Origin: Emcibacter nanhaiensis
GTDB lineage: Bacteria; Pseudomonadota; Alphaproteobacteria; Sphingomonadales; Emcibacteraceae
NCBI RefSeq assembly: GCF_006385175.1
Contig: NZ_VFIY01000014.1
Coordinates: 62,001-126,000 of the forward strand
Reading direction: 5' to 3'
DNA length: 64,000 bases
Shown here: positions 36,265 to 44,897 of the stretch, piece by piece
Layout: the number at the start of each line of letters is the position of its first letter
Position numbering within the stretch: position 1 is the stretch's first letter
Made by a program: the position numbers and the translations under genes
Notes under the pieces: model-generated
What the model was told of the DNA's origin: nothing
What the model saw: only the letters and a program-made list of their open reading frames with translations
Database searches by the model: none

Positions 36265-37464
36265 ATGAATGAGGCCAATGACCGCAATGAAGCAGTGACA
36301 CTTATGGAACCTCTGCTTATATCTGAAAGCTCACACCATCGCGGAGAGTTAGCCGATTTGGTCATGGAGCTTACCGCCCAGTCAACAAGCCTACGCAGAA
36401 GCCTGCCGGAAGATATTGTAATAGCCTTGTCTAACCTCGTTCGGTCCATGAACTGCTATTATAGCAACCTGATCGAAGGACATGACACGCACCCCATAGA
36501 CATTGAGCGCGCCCTTGCAGAAGACTACAGTCAGGATCCGCAAAAACGAGATTTACAACTTGAAGCACGGGCCCATATCGCTGTTCAAAGATGGATTGAT
36601 GAAAAGGGGCTTTCAGGACAAGCAACATCGGTAGAGGGCATCCTGGAACTCCACCGCCGTTTCTATGATCTTTTACCAGAGGAATTGCTTTGGGTGGAGA
36701 ATAAGGAAACTGGCGAACGTCTAAAAGTAAATCCTGGCGAGCTACGCCAGAAAGACGTAAAAGTTGGCAGGCACATTCCCATAAGCCCAGGTGCCCTGCC
36801 CCGCTTTCTAAAACATTTTGAAAAAGTCTATAAAAAACTTGGCAGAGTAGACTCTGTCCTCGCCGCGGCTACTGCACATCATAGATTTCTGTGGATGCAT
36901 CCATTCTTGGACGGGAATGGCCGTGTCGCCAGGTTAATGTCTTATGCCATGCTTAATGACAGCCTTGATACCGGTGGCATATGGTCCATAGCGAGAGGAC
37001 TGGCCAGAAATGAGGGATTATATAAATCCCACCTGGCAGCTTGCGACTTGCCTCGCAGAAACGATCTGGATGGCCGCGGGAACCTGAGTGAAGAATCCTT
37101 GGCCGATTTTTCAAAATTCTTCCTGCAGATATGTATCGATCAGGTCAACTTCATGGAAAGCCTTATGCAACCCGACCGGCTCCGAAACAGAATCCTGATA
37201 TGGGCGGAGGAAGAAATGAGGATGGATACGCTGCCCCCCAAGTCGAACATTGTTCTCGAGACCATTCTTTACCGCGGCATCCTGCCTCGTGGTGATGTAG
37301 CAGGACTTCTTAACACCAGCGAGCGCAATGCCCGGCGCGTAACATCTGCATTATTGGATCAGGGGGTCCTGACTTCAGAAAGCACCCGGGCGCCGCTCCA
37401 TCTGGCATTCCCCGCCAAACTTGCCGCTCGCTGGATGCCGGGACTATTTCCGGAAAAGCCCTAG
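36265..37464 (+). CDS. Fic-domain protein (AMP transferase family)
   Basis: The protein has 399 residues. The active-site motif is HPFLDGNGRVARL (about 212-224), with all catalytic residues present. An N-terminal inhibitory-helix motif SNLIEG (about 70-75) places it among self-inhibited Fic enzymes. A C-terminal winged helix (ILPRGDVAGLLNTSERNARR) suggests DNA binding. It would transfer AMP to a target protein; the target is unknown. No separate antitoxin gene is present. The upstream 281 bases are very AT-rich. Confidence 0.9.
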   Translation: MNEANDRNEAVTLMEPLLISESSHHRGELADLVMELTAQSTSLRRSLPEDIVIALSNLVRSMNCYYSNLIEGHDTHPIDIERALAEDYSQDPQKRDLQLEARAHIAVQRWIDEKGLSGQATSVEGILELHRRFYDLLPEELLWVENKETGERLKVNPGELRQKDVKVGRHIPISPGALPRFLKHFEKVYKKLGRVDSVLAAATAHHRFLWMHPFLDGNGRVARLMSYAMLNDSLDTGGIWSIARGLARNEGLYKSHLAACDLPRRNDLDGRGNLSEESLADFSKFFLQICIDQVNFMESLMQPDRLRNRILIWAEEEMRMDTLPPKSNIVLETILYRGILPRGDVAGLLNTSERNARRVTSALLDQGVLTSESTRAPLHLAFPAKLAARWMPGLFPEKP

Positions 37465-37521
37465 AATTCTGCGAATTTCCACACTCTTCAATCCAGAAAT
37501 CGACACAAAAACCTAATTTTG

Positions 37522-37539
37522 GCACAACACAATAACCTA
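37522..37539 (+). repeat. 18-bp direct repeat, right copy
   Basis: Identical to 4549-4566. It sits in a short tandem of related units (CACAAAAACCTAATTTTGG then CACAACACAATAACCTAATT). The interval 37465-37708 otherwise has no gene. Confidence 0.6.
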
Positions 37540-37708
37540 ATTTTGGCCCGGAATTTTGGCCAAAAATTTTGGATCGAAAATGGCGTCTTATCCGAGGTGC
37601 TGGCAGCAGGCACCGAACAGCCGATAAAACTCATACGGTTAAGAGGTAAAATTGCGCGAATTGTGCGCACTTATTCCCAGGTTCATCTTTAACGGCGCCG
37701 CGGCCGGC

Positions 37709-38005
37709 TCACTTACCCTGCTGCGCGCGATAATTCTGCACCATCGCATCTGAAACATCGGCCGGATAACAAAGCGGCGCATAGCCGCCAGGCTTTGAAT
37801 AGGCGCTCCGCTTGCCGCAGAGACTACCATTGGCGGCCCGATTGTAAGGACAGGGACAATTGCCCGGATATCCTACCTGGGACTGCTGGATCAGGATCTG
37901 GCGGATCTCCTTGTCCGTGAGGGAAGCTTTGTCGCCCGCCTCAGCAGCAAAGACGGCCACCGGCAGGAAACATAGTGCAAAAGCAATAAGCACCTGTTTC
38001 TTCAT
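37709..38005 (-). CDS. Small exported cysteine-rich protein beside the nuclease gene
   Basis: This 98-residue precursor has a clear signal peptide (MKKQVLIAFALCFLPVAVFA) and five cysteines in the mature part (NCPCPYN, SLCGKR, APLCYP). I do not recognise a named family. It lies 16 bases after the secreted nuclease gene on the same strand and is probably co-transcribed. It could be an inhibitor or chaperone of the nuclease, or act with it in the periplasm. The start at 38005 follows GAGGTGG. Confidence 0.75.
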   Translation of the reverse strand: MKKQVLIAFALCFLPVAVFAAEAGDKASLTDKEIRQILIQQSQVGYPGNCPCPYNRAANGSLCGKRSAYSKPGGYAPLCYPADVSDAMVQNYRAQQGK

Positions 38006-38021
38006 AGCGCCACCTCCTCTT

Positions 38022-38801
38022 TTAAGGACAGCCAAGGGCCGCGTTCAGATCCCCGGTGGGCCAGGCAGAGGGCGCTTCGGGAAAAAGATCAAGGCCGCTC
38101 TGGCTCTCGACATCCGCAAGCGTTTTGATATGACTGCAATGGCTGTCGTCACGATCCGTGTCCTGGTCAAAGATGAAAGCCGTCATGGCTCCCCCCGCGG
38201 TCGCCACCACCTTGAAGTAACCGGTCGGCACATTATGGCTCTCATCTGCCCGCGGAAGCGTCATCTGGTTCTCATTGGGATCATAGAGCGGACCTGTCAC
38301 CACATAGATCTCCTTGCGAGCGTAAGCCACGTCCCGCACCGCGCTCTCAAGCGCTACCCAGGCTCCCTGGTTCAGGTCACTCTTTTGCGGGGTGATGTTG
38401 GAGAGAATATTCGTTGAGCGCCAGAAGACCGTGCCGGCGAAGCTCGCCAATGGCGCCTGATGTCCGCGGTCGGTTTTAAGCTCATTAAAGGCGCTCTTAT
38501 AATCGTCAGGTTCCAGGGTCTCATTATCTTCAAGGAAGGGGTCCTCTTCCCAGTCCCGGTTCAGGGACTTTGAGGTCCCGATGGTCTCGGAAGTGACCCG
38601 GTAAGCCACCCAATCCGCAAACTTGGTGGCGTCATTGGAGGAGAGCGCGAAGATCTCCCGAATAATAAGATCATTACTCTCCGGCGCGCCTGTCGGGCAG
38701 CCCTTGAGGCAATGCACGATATGCACCTCCCCGGCCTGGCCGGAAGCAGAGGACAAGCTGATAATAAACACTGAACAGATGAAGGTCAGGAAATGTCGCA
38801 T
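38022..38801 (-). CDS. Secreted DNA/RNA non-specific endonuclease (DRGH type)
   Basis: The precursor has about 259 residues, with a signal peptide ending near SSASGQA. The catalytic motif is TDRGHQAPLASF, and the metal-binding Asn lies in SNITPQKSDLNQGAWVALE, as in the NucA/NucG family. Comparable nucleases occur on conjugative plasmids (nuc of pKM101). It acts in the periplasm or outside, degrading nucleic acid; the role in transfer is uncertain. The start at 38801 gives a normal signal peptide; a longer frame begins at 38840. Confidence 0.88.
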   Translation of the reverse strand: MRHFLTFICSVFIISLSSASGQAGEVHIVHCLKGCPTGAPESNDLIIREIFALSSNDATKFADWVAYRVTSETIGTSKSLNRDWEEDPFLEDNETLEPDDYKSAFNELKTDRGHQAPLASFAGTVFWRSTNILSNITPQKSDLNQGAWVALESAVRDVAYARKEIYVVTGPLYDPNENQMTLPRADESHNVPTGYFKVVATAGGAMTAFIFDQDTDRDDSHCSHIKTLADVESQSGLDLFPEAPSAWPTGDLNAALGCP

Positions 38802-38855
38802 TTTCTTTCTCCCAAGTAAAATAATCCCAAAGATATGCAACCAGATACCTCATCA

Positions 38856-39216
38856 TACATCATTATTTATTCATGAATAGTGGTTTGAAATGGGCTTCTC
38901 TCCACTCAAAGGATTCAGAAACCCGGGGCGTCCACGCAAACCTGCATCAGGAACTTCATGCCCTGCACCGCCCGGGCCAGGCTGTAAAGCAGGCAGATTA
39001 TAAAATTTAATGATGATTTCCACGCGGGGAGGCTGATCGTCGCTTTTAAGTCTGCCTGATCTCTCATGTCAACTGGCAAGCAGTCTACTACCCAAAGGGT
39101 GTATCCCTTCGGGTGACACATTCTCATGCCGACTTCTGCTCCTGTTCTCAGCCCCCCGCTCACGGGGAAATGAACGCGCGGGAGGGGGGAGTTATCAAAC
39201 TTCGAAAGGAAAGATC
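38856..39216. other. Non-coding region before the ParB-like gene
   Basis: No gene is seen in these 360 bases. A hairpin ACCCAAAGGG/CCCTTCGGGT occurs at 39090-39114 and a G/C-rich stretch near 39155-39190. A promoter for the leading-region-like genes parB-ardC is expected here. Confidence 0.4.
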
Positions 39217-41004
39217 ATGAAAGAACAACTCATCAAAATCAGCAACCTGAGTGTGGCAAAGGAAAATGCCCGGAAAACAAACATTCATGGCCGACTGCCT
39301 GAACTGGTGGCCAGCATGAAAAGCCTTTACGAGCATGACCCGGCCACGACCGGCCTCATCCATCCCTTAACTGTGATCAAGGCACGCGGCTCAAAGCATC
39401 AGATCGTTGCCGGGCAAAGACGCTATCTCGCCGCCCAACAACTCGTCAAAGAGAAGTTCTGGTCCCCGGACAGCAGCCTGCGCTGTACCGTCTTTGACGG
39501 AAAAATCAGTAATGAAGTCTCACTTGCGGAAAATCAGGTCCGCGAGAATATGCACGCCGCAGACCAGTTTGAGGCGTTTCACACACTCGCCAAGACCGGA
39601 CTGTCCGTCACGGATATCGCCGCAAAATTCGGCGTGTCCGAACTGGTGGTCAAACAGCGTCTCAAGCTTGCGGTCGTCGCTCCCGAGCTGATTGAGGAAT
39701 ATAAAAACGATAATCTGACCCTGGAGCAGCTTATGCTGTTCACCCTGTCGGATGATCACGGCAAACAGCTTGAAGTCTACGAACGCTGCAACAAAGGATG
39801 GGCCATGAACCCGGACTTTGTAAAACGCTGTCTCACGGACGAAAAATACTCCACCCTGCACAAATACGGAAGGTTTGTGGGAGTGGACACCTACCGGGAC
39901 GCCGGAGGCGCCGTCACCAGCGACCTATTCAGCGAAGTGGAATATTTCGATGACGGGGCGTTGCTGGAAAAACTGATGCAGGACAAAGTCGACCGGGAAA
40001 TCGAAACCCTCAAAGCAGACGGCTGGGCCTGGGTTGAGTTTGACGAGGACAAATATCTCTATTCCTATGAGTTCTGCACCCATCGGCCGCAGCAGCGGGA
40101 GTTCACTGAACCAGAGCAAAACCGCCTCACAGAAATTGAGGAGGAAATGGAAAAGCTCTCTACCGGTCCCGAGACCGAGAAAAGCTGTGAGAAAGCCAAC
40201 ATGCTGGAGCAGGAACAGTCCGAGATCAATAAAATGGCCTATGAATATACCGGGAAGCAGAAAGCCTCCTCCGGGGTTGGCCTCTCCCTCAGATATGACG
40301 GCACGCTGGCTTATGTGAAAGGCATCTATGAGCCCGAAAAAACCGGGGCGGCGAACAAGAAAAACACCAAGCGTGTTTTCTCCGACAAACTGGTGACCCA
40401 TCTGACAAGCCGCCGAAATGAAATCCTGAAATATGAAATCAGCAGCAATCCGGATTTTGCCTATGACCTGCTGATCGTCTCCATCGTGTTATCAAGCCTG
40501 CATTGTCGCGGCGGCTCACAAGGCAATCCGCTTCAAGTGCGGTTTTCTCTGGCGGAGCATGACACCAGCATTGAAGAGCACACACAGGCTGCGCAATTGC
40601 TTGAGGAAAAAAGGGCCGGTTTGCTTGAACCTTTTACCCGGCTTGAAGAGCATGATTTCGCGAGTGTTTACACGTGCGTCCGAAGCATGGAGAAAAAAGA
40701 CAAGGAAGAGTTCCTTGCCTTCTGTATCGCCCTGTGTTTTTCCAGCGTCCTGCAAACAGAGAGCAATGAGACAGTATTCGTTGAAAGGATCCTGACCGAT
40801 CTTGATATCGACATCCTGAAATATTGGACGCCGACCGCGGAAAACTGCTTCAGGTTCCTCTCAAAAGAGAAGCTTTGCGAAATCATCAAATCCCGGCAGC
40901 CAAAGCAGAATGAACTTGCCCTGATGAAAAAGAAGAAGGGTGAACTCGTCGCCTATGCCGAGGAAAAATGCTCTGACTATATCCCGGAGATCATGACGAG
41001 ATAA
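39217..41004 (+). CDS. ParB-like protein of conjugative elements
   Basis: The protein has 595 residues. An N-terminal ParB/sulfiredoxin-like domain (about 1-110) contains HPLTVIKA, IVAGQRRYLAAQ and SLAENQVRENMHAADQ; a helix-turn-helix follows (about 120-170; LSVTDIAAKFGVSELVVKQRL). The remaining 400 residues are typical of the long ParB-like proteins on plasmids and integrative elements. No parA gene is nearby, so a role in gene regulation or DNA protection in the recipient is as likely as partition. The start has AAAGGA upstream. Confidence 0.87.
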   Translation: MKEQLIKISNLSVAKENARKTNIHGRLPELVASMKSLYEHDPATTGLIHPLTVIKARGSKHQIVAGQRRYLAAQQLVKEKFWSPDSSLRCTVFDGKISNEVSLAENQVRENMHAADQFEAFHTLAKTGLSVTDIAAKFGVSELVVKQRLKLAVVAPELIEEYKNDNLTLEQLMLFTLSDDHGKQLEVYERCNKGWAMNPDFVKRCLTDEKYSTLHKYGRFVGVDTYRDAGGAVTSDLFSEVEYFDDGALLEKLMQDKVDREIETLKADGWAWVEFDEDKYLYSYEFCTHRPQQREFTEPEQNRLTEIEEEMEKLSTGPETEKSCEKANMLEQEQSEINKMAYEYTGKQKASSGVGLSLRYDGTLAYVKGIYEPEKTGAANKKNTKRVFSDKLVTHLTSRRNEILKYEISSNPDFAYDLLIVSIVLSSLHCRGGSQGNPLQVRFSLAEHDTSIEEHTQAAQLLEEKRAGLLEPFTRLEEHDFASVYTCVRSMEKKDKEEFLAFCIALCFSSVLQTESNETVFVERILTDLDIDILKYWTPTAENCFRFLSKEKLCEIIKSRQPKQNELALMKKKKGELVAYAEEKCSDYIPEIMTR

Positions 41005-41039
41005 TTTCCGCCAAGCAGGAAGTACAACTCCCATCAAAT

Positions 41040-41067
41040 GGCCAGTTCCCGATAATGGGGACTGGCC
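41040..41067. other. Hairpin after the ParB-like gene
   Basis: GGCCAGTTCCC-GATAAT-GGGGACTGGCC with one mismatch, 36 bases after the stop codon. No T-run follows. Confidence 0.45.
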
Positions 41068-41129
41068 TGGTACTGAACGCGCGGACAGGACATGTCCGAA
41101 TAAAGTGGGCGACACGCCCTCACCTTTTG

Positions 41130-41340
41130 CTTTTCCTTGTCTTTCGAGCTTATGCCGGAACCCATCGTCCCTCAAGGGACCGGGTTGTTCGCTTCGCTCA
41201 CTGTCCGCACCACACCCTTGATCTCCTCCTGAACCCGGCGGGGGTCTGGGGAAACAACCACCGGGATTGTTTCCCCACCATCTTCGATGGCCCCCCTTCG
41301 CCCCTCGAAAGGTAAAGCAGCGGTCCACTGTGGGCCAAAG
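41130..41340 (+). repeat. Dispersed repeat, copy B (leader of ardC)
   Basis: This is the longest copy of a repeat also found at 301-375 and, degenerate, at 48302-48450. It ends about 30 bases before the ardC start and includes a perfect 10-bp stem GGGGAAACAA/TTGTTTCCCC (41248-41276). It contains no gene. The position upstream of an antirestriction gene recalls the structured single-strand promoters of plasmid leading regions; this is inference. Confidence 0.7.
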
Positions 41341-41371
41341 ATCAAACCAGCACCTTACAGGAGTGAAGACC

Positions 41372-42283
41372 ATGACCAATATCGATATCTACCAGACCGT
41401 CACCGACAGAATTGTGGAAGCCCTCGAGCAAGGCAGCATCAGCTGCAGTCTGCCTTGGAACAGCGGTCTGTCCCTGCCTGTAAATGCCCATACCGGAAAC
41501 TACTATCAGGGGATCAACATTCTCAATCTTTGGGTAGAAGCCTATCTGAAGGGCTTCAGTTCACCCTGCTGGGGCACTTTCAAGCAGTGGAAACAACAGG
41601 GCGCCAGGATCAAGAAAGGCAGCAAATCTTCATTTATCATCTTCTACAAAGCCTTTGAACGGGAAGAAGACAAAATGATCAACGGGGAAGCCGTTCCCGG
41701 AGAGACCGAGCTTGTCACCCGGCATTTTGCCCGGGCAAGTCGGGTCTTTAATGCCGACCAGGTAGAGGACTGGGCCGGAGCAGAAGGCAACCAAGACCCG
41801 GAAGGAGAAAATACCCCCTGCCCGGTGACTGAGATGGAGGAAGTCGAGCAGTTCATTGCCGGCACGGGAGCCCATATTTCTCATGGCGGAAACCGGGCCT
41901 ATTACTCCCCTACCCTGGATCGGATATTCATTCCGTCCCGAGATCTTTTCACAGAGACGGAATACAGCAGCGCCACCGAAGGATATTACAGCACAATCCT
42001 GCATGAACTCACCCATTGGAGCGGTGCTGAACATCGCCTAAACCGGGACAAGGGAGAAAAGTTCGCCGATCAGAAATATGCCTTTGAAGAACTTATTGCC
42101 GAGCTGGGGGCTGCTTTCTTGTGCAGCAGGCTATCTGTTACCCCCCAACCGAGGCTGGACCATGCCGCCTACATTCAGTCATGGTTGAAAGCCCTCAGGA
42201 ATGACAAGAAGGCCGTTTTCAGAGCGGCAAAGGAAGCCCAAAAGGCAATCGACTTTTTACATCAACTGCAAAGGGAGACCTGA
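41372..42283 (+). CDS. ardC: ArdC-like antirestriction protein (ssDNA-binding N-terminus, zincin-like C-terminus)
   Basis: The protein has 303 residues. The N-terminal domain (about 1-130; PWNSGLSLPVNAHTGNYYQG, CWGTFKQWKQQGARIKKGSK) is the ArdC single-stranded-DNA binding domain. The C-terminal domain (about 150-300) is a metalloprotease-like fold with HELTHWSGAEHRL (HExxH plus a later Glu). ArdC proteins protect incoming DNA from restriction during conjugation. ATG 41372 with CAGGAG upstream is chosen; a longer frame would run into the repeat. A terminator follows at 42316. Confidence 0.93.
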   Translation: MTNIDIYQTVTDRIVEALEQGSISCSLPWNSGLSLPVNAHTGNYYQGINILNLWVEAYLKGFSSPCWGTFKQWKQQGARIKKGSKSSFIIFYKAFEREEDKMINGEAVPGETELVTRHFARASRVFNADQVEDWAGAEGNQDPEGENTPCPVTEMEEVEQFIAGTGAHISHGGNRAYYSPTLDRIFIPSRDLFTETEYSSATEGYYSTILHELTHWSGAEHRLNRDKGEKFADQKYAFEELIAELGAAFLCSRLSVTPQPRLDHAAYIQSWLKALRNDKKAVFRAAKEAQKAIDFLHQLQRET

Positions 42284-42315
42284 GCTCCTAGTAGTTAAAA
42301 ACGGCCAAAATTCTC

Positions 42316-42341
42316 GGCCCCGCGTTACCCGGGGCCTTTCC
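42316..42341 (+). terminator. Terminator after ardC
   Basis: GGCCCCG-CGTTA-CCCGGGGCC followed by TTTCCTT. It separates ardC from the convergent defence genes. Confidence 0.7.
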
Positions 42342-42372
42342 TTGGTATATTCTCTAGAGAGAAAATAAATAC

Positions 42373-43170
42373 CTACCTATCCCGTAATTGGCAGTTCTTC
42401 ATAGACCCACAACACTGTATTCCTTTCTGCAATAGGCCATCCACAAGTTCAGCTTCAGCCTTCCTGCGTCGATATTCATGGAAAACCAACTGTTCTATTA
42501 CTTCCCTATTGGGGCAGTCTTTACGGAGGATCGGCTTATGTTGTTTTGTGCAGCCTGAACTACATTGCTTTCGTTCACAGCTTTGATTCCGCAAAATTTT
42601 ATGTTTTCGAGTACATCCCCTAGGGCACGGTGCTCGTGCATTCAACATTTGATCATGTGTCTTTGAAATACGCGGCAGAGGTTCTGCCAGCCAACCGCTA
42701 CTTCGGAAAATTGCCTTTAAAAGCTCATCTTTCCAACCGAGATTTTCAACGAGCTCTTCCATTGCGAGTTGCTCATTTGCGGCATCACCATGGCTCAGCC
42801 CAGAGGCTAACGGCCAGAGACCATATTTCTCTGCATAGATTTGATTGTTGAGATAAACAGCGAGATTTGACCACCAAGCAATAGCTCTATCTTGGTCTTC
42901 CAGGTTTTCCTCTGAGCCACGGTATACGCAAAAACTGCTATCATAATTTATGTGCCGCTCAATACAGCAGTCAGGAAATTGCTTGTGATTCTTCTGTTCA
43001 AAAACACGAACACCCCGTTGATTTGACGACCGCAACTCTAAATAAAAATCGCGCTGTGTCGCAGTTCCCATCGAAGGGGGTGAAACGAGTATTTTCACCC
43101 TCTCCTGCGAACTCTCCTGCATCGTTACCCATGTTGGGTTGTTTTTAATGAGCAAATCGAGTGAATTCAT
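42373..43170 (-). CDS. E2 (ubiquitin-conjugating)-like protein with cysteine-rich C-terminus
   Basis: The protein has 265 residues. Residues 70-83 (ERHINYDSSFCVY) resemble the HPN...C active-site strip of E2 enzymes, with Cys81 as candidate catalytic residue and His73-Asn75 as the HPN equivalent. The middle part has conserved-looking WWSNLAVYLNNQ and LWPLASGLSHGDAANEQ. Residues 182-255 contain nine or so cysteines and histidines (CPRGCTRKH, CERKQCSSGCTKQH, CCGSMKNC), probably a metal-binding module. Its ATG overlaps the stop of the cyclase gene by four bases, so the two are made together. I infer a role in conjugating or regulating the cyclase; no ubiquitin-like or E1 gene is visible nearby. 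Confidence 0.6.
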   Translation of the reverse strand: MNSLDLLIKNNPTWVTMQESSQERVKILVSPPSMGTATQRDFYLELRSSNQRGVRVFEQKNHKQFPDCCIERHINYDSSFCVYRGSEENLEDQDRAIAWWSNLAVYLNNQIYAEKYGLWPLASGLSHGDAANEQLAMEELVENLGWKDELLKAIFRSSGWLAEPLPRISKTHDQMLNARAPCPRGCTRKHKILRNQSCERKQCSSGCTKQHKPILRKDCPNREVIEQLVFHEYRRRKAEAELVDGLLQKGIQCCGSMKNCQLRDR

Positions 43171-44771
43171 TCAGATTTAAAATGTGCGCGTGGTTGAGGA
43201 ACATTTACTGGTGCATGAGCGCGTGCTACAGCGGGTCCAGAGGCTATAGCCGAAGGAGTAGCCGATAAGCAGATTGCAACCTCCCCATAATCCATTTCAG
43301 CGCTATAGCCCGCATTATTTAACAGATCCTCAAGTGCCGCGGGTGCAGCACGAAGAGCATTGATGCCAAATTTTACTCCGTTTTCTTCGCATTCTTTCTG
43401 CATTTTTTCCGAAAGCGTTGTTGCGATACTTGAGGCCACCCTAACGGAGCGCTCACCGCGAATTCCTATCCTGGAGATTGGCGTTGGACCAAGCTCAATT
43501 CCGATTGCCAATCCAAGACTGTTTAAATTCCCCAGTACTTCCTTGCATAACCTGAAAGATGATTGTAATCCGCCAGCACATAGCGCCGCAGTGGCTACGC
43601 TTTCTCGCTCTTTCGTCTCAGTACTTGTTCCTTCAGCGACCACTGCATGAATGCAGTCTCCAATGAAGCGCACTTTTCTTCCACCAAAATCCTTTTCAAC
43701 CACATTCTGGAATTCCTGGCGTATAACATAAAGTGCAGTAACAGCCTCTCGAATGCTACCTGTGGAGACCGCATTGTCAATATATGCGGTGTAACCGGAG
43801 AGGTCAGCAAAGATGGAAACAACGGGCATCCTAATAGATCTGCTTGGCTGAAGCTCTGAATAATTGATCTTACTTAAGGGAGGTTCCTTGTAGTAGAAAC
43901 TGAAATTCGGGTTAGTATAATCAGGAAATTCACCACGCTTTATTTCCTGCTGCCAATTTCCCATCACTTGTTGCACGTACGCACTGCGATCTTGTACTCC
44001 ATAGACCAGTTGATCATTCTCCATGCGGCGTGCAGAGTTCAAAGAAATATCGTGGTCAGAAAGCCCCATAATTTCACTCAGAACCCCCACACTCTGAAAA
44101 CCGACAATATTTCGTACTCTATCAGAAACATACACTCCAGGTTCTTGCCCAGAAGCAAGCTTGGCGGCGTGGTTGGCTGCACTTCCAAGGAACATCGGCT
44201 CTTGTTCACAACCTGTGCCATTGTTGATTGCCACACAAGTGCCGACATCGACGCCAATCCTGAAAGTCACATTAAACTCACTACCGGCTAACTCTCTATT
44301 GGCAGCAGCAGCAAGTCTCTTAAAGTCTTCAATGAATGCAAAGGCTTCGGAAATTGTGTCTGCTGTTATACCTTTGTTACCCCGCTCTAGAACAACGGCA
44401 TGTACGCGCCCATTATGAAAATCTACTCTCTGTGCAGATGAGGCCTCAATCGCCCTGTCTGCCGCGCTATAGTACAAATGCAGAAGTTGCAATGCGCGTT
44501 TGTGAGAGGATTCGGTCTCCCGACCATCCTCAAGACGGTAGTCGTCATAGTTTGTAATTGCGATATATACTTGGACCGTGTCCACAACGATTGCTCTGTT
44601 TTTGGGCAAACTAAAGAGTGGTGGCGTTGCAGGCTGCTTTTGCATGGAGCGTGCGGCTTGTTCCGCCTTGTAAAGTTGCCAGTATTCTTGAAACTGTCGA
44701 ACGTCAAAATCGGGCACTTCACTCTTCAATTTCTTTATGCGCGCCAGCGCGGTATCCTGATTCCAGGGCAT
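43167..44771 (-). CDS. Tandem class III nucleotide-cyclase-like protein
   Basis: The protein has about 534 residues and two cyclase homology domains. Domain 1 (about 45-240) looks degenerate: it starts YIAITNYDDY without the first metal Asp in the usual place but keeps RIGVDVGTCVA and FLGSAANHAAKL. Domain 2 (about 310-490) has VSIFADLSGYTAYIDNA with the first metal Asp, KVRFIGDCIHAVV with the second, and ISRIGIRGERSVRVASSIA. This resembles the cyclases of the Pycsar anti-phage systems. The product nucleotide cannot be told. ATG 44771 with AAGGA eight bases upstream is preferred. It forms a two-gene operon with the E2-like gene and is divergent from the WYL regulator. Confidence 0.75.
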   Translation of the reverse strand: MPWNQDTALARIKKLKSEVPDFDVRQFQEYWQLYKAEQAARSMQKQPATPPLFSLPKNRAIVVDTVQVYIAITNYDDYRLEDGRETESSHKRALQLLHLYYSAADRAIEASSAQRVDFHNGRVHAVVLERGNKGITADTISEAFAFIEDFKRLAAAANRELAGSEFNVTFRIGVDVGTCVAINNGTGCEQEPMFLGSAANHAAKLASGQEPGVYVSDRVRNIVGFQSVGVLSEIMGLSDHDISLNSARRMENDQLVYGVQDRSAYVQQVMGNWQQEIKRGEFPDYTNPNFSFYYKEPPLSKINYSELQPSRSIRMPVVSIFADLSGYTAYIDNAVSTGSIREAVTALYVIRQEFQNVVEKDFGGRKVRFIGDCIHAVVAEGTSTETKERESVATAALCAGGLQSSFRLCKEVLGNLNSLGLAIGIELGPTPISRIGIRGERSVRVASSIATTLSEKMQKECEENGVKFGINALRAAPAALEDLLNNAGYSAEMDYGEVAICLSATPSAIASGPAVARAHAPVNVPQPRAHFKSE

Positions 44772-44897
44772 GGTTAGTATCCTTCTTAGCACCGCACCCT
44801 TTGCGCCGCGCTGATTCTAAAATTTAATGTACTCCTATATTTTAGGACTATTACACAAAATGTCAACATGCTAGAATCTGCGAAGGAGGAAACATCT

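Noticed and set aside
39217-41004. ParB-like gene as proof that the island is an integrated plasmid
   Set aside because: No parA, replication initiator or iteron origin is visible in the window; long ParB-like proteins are common on integrative elements.
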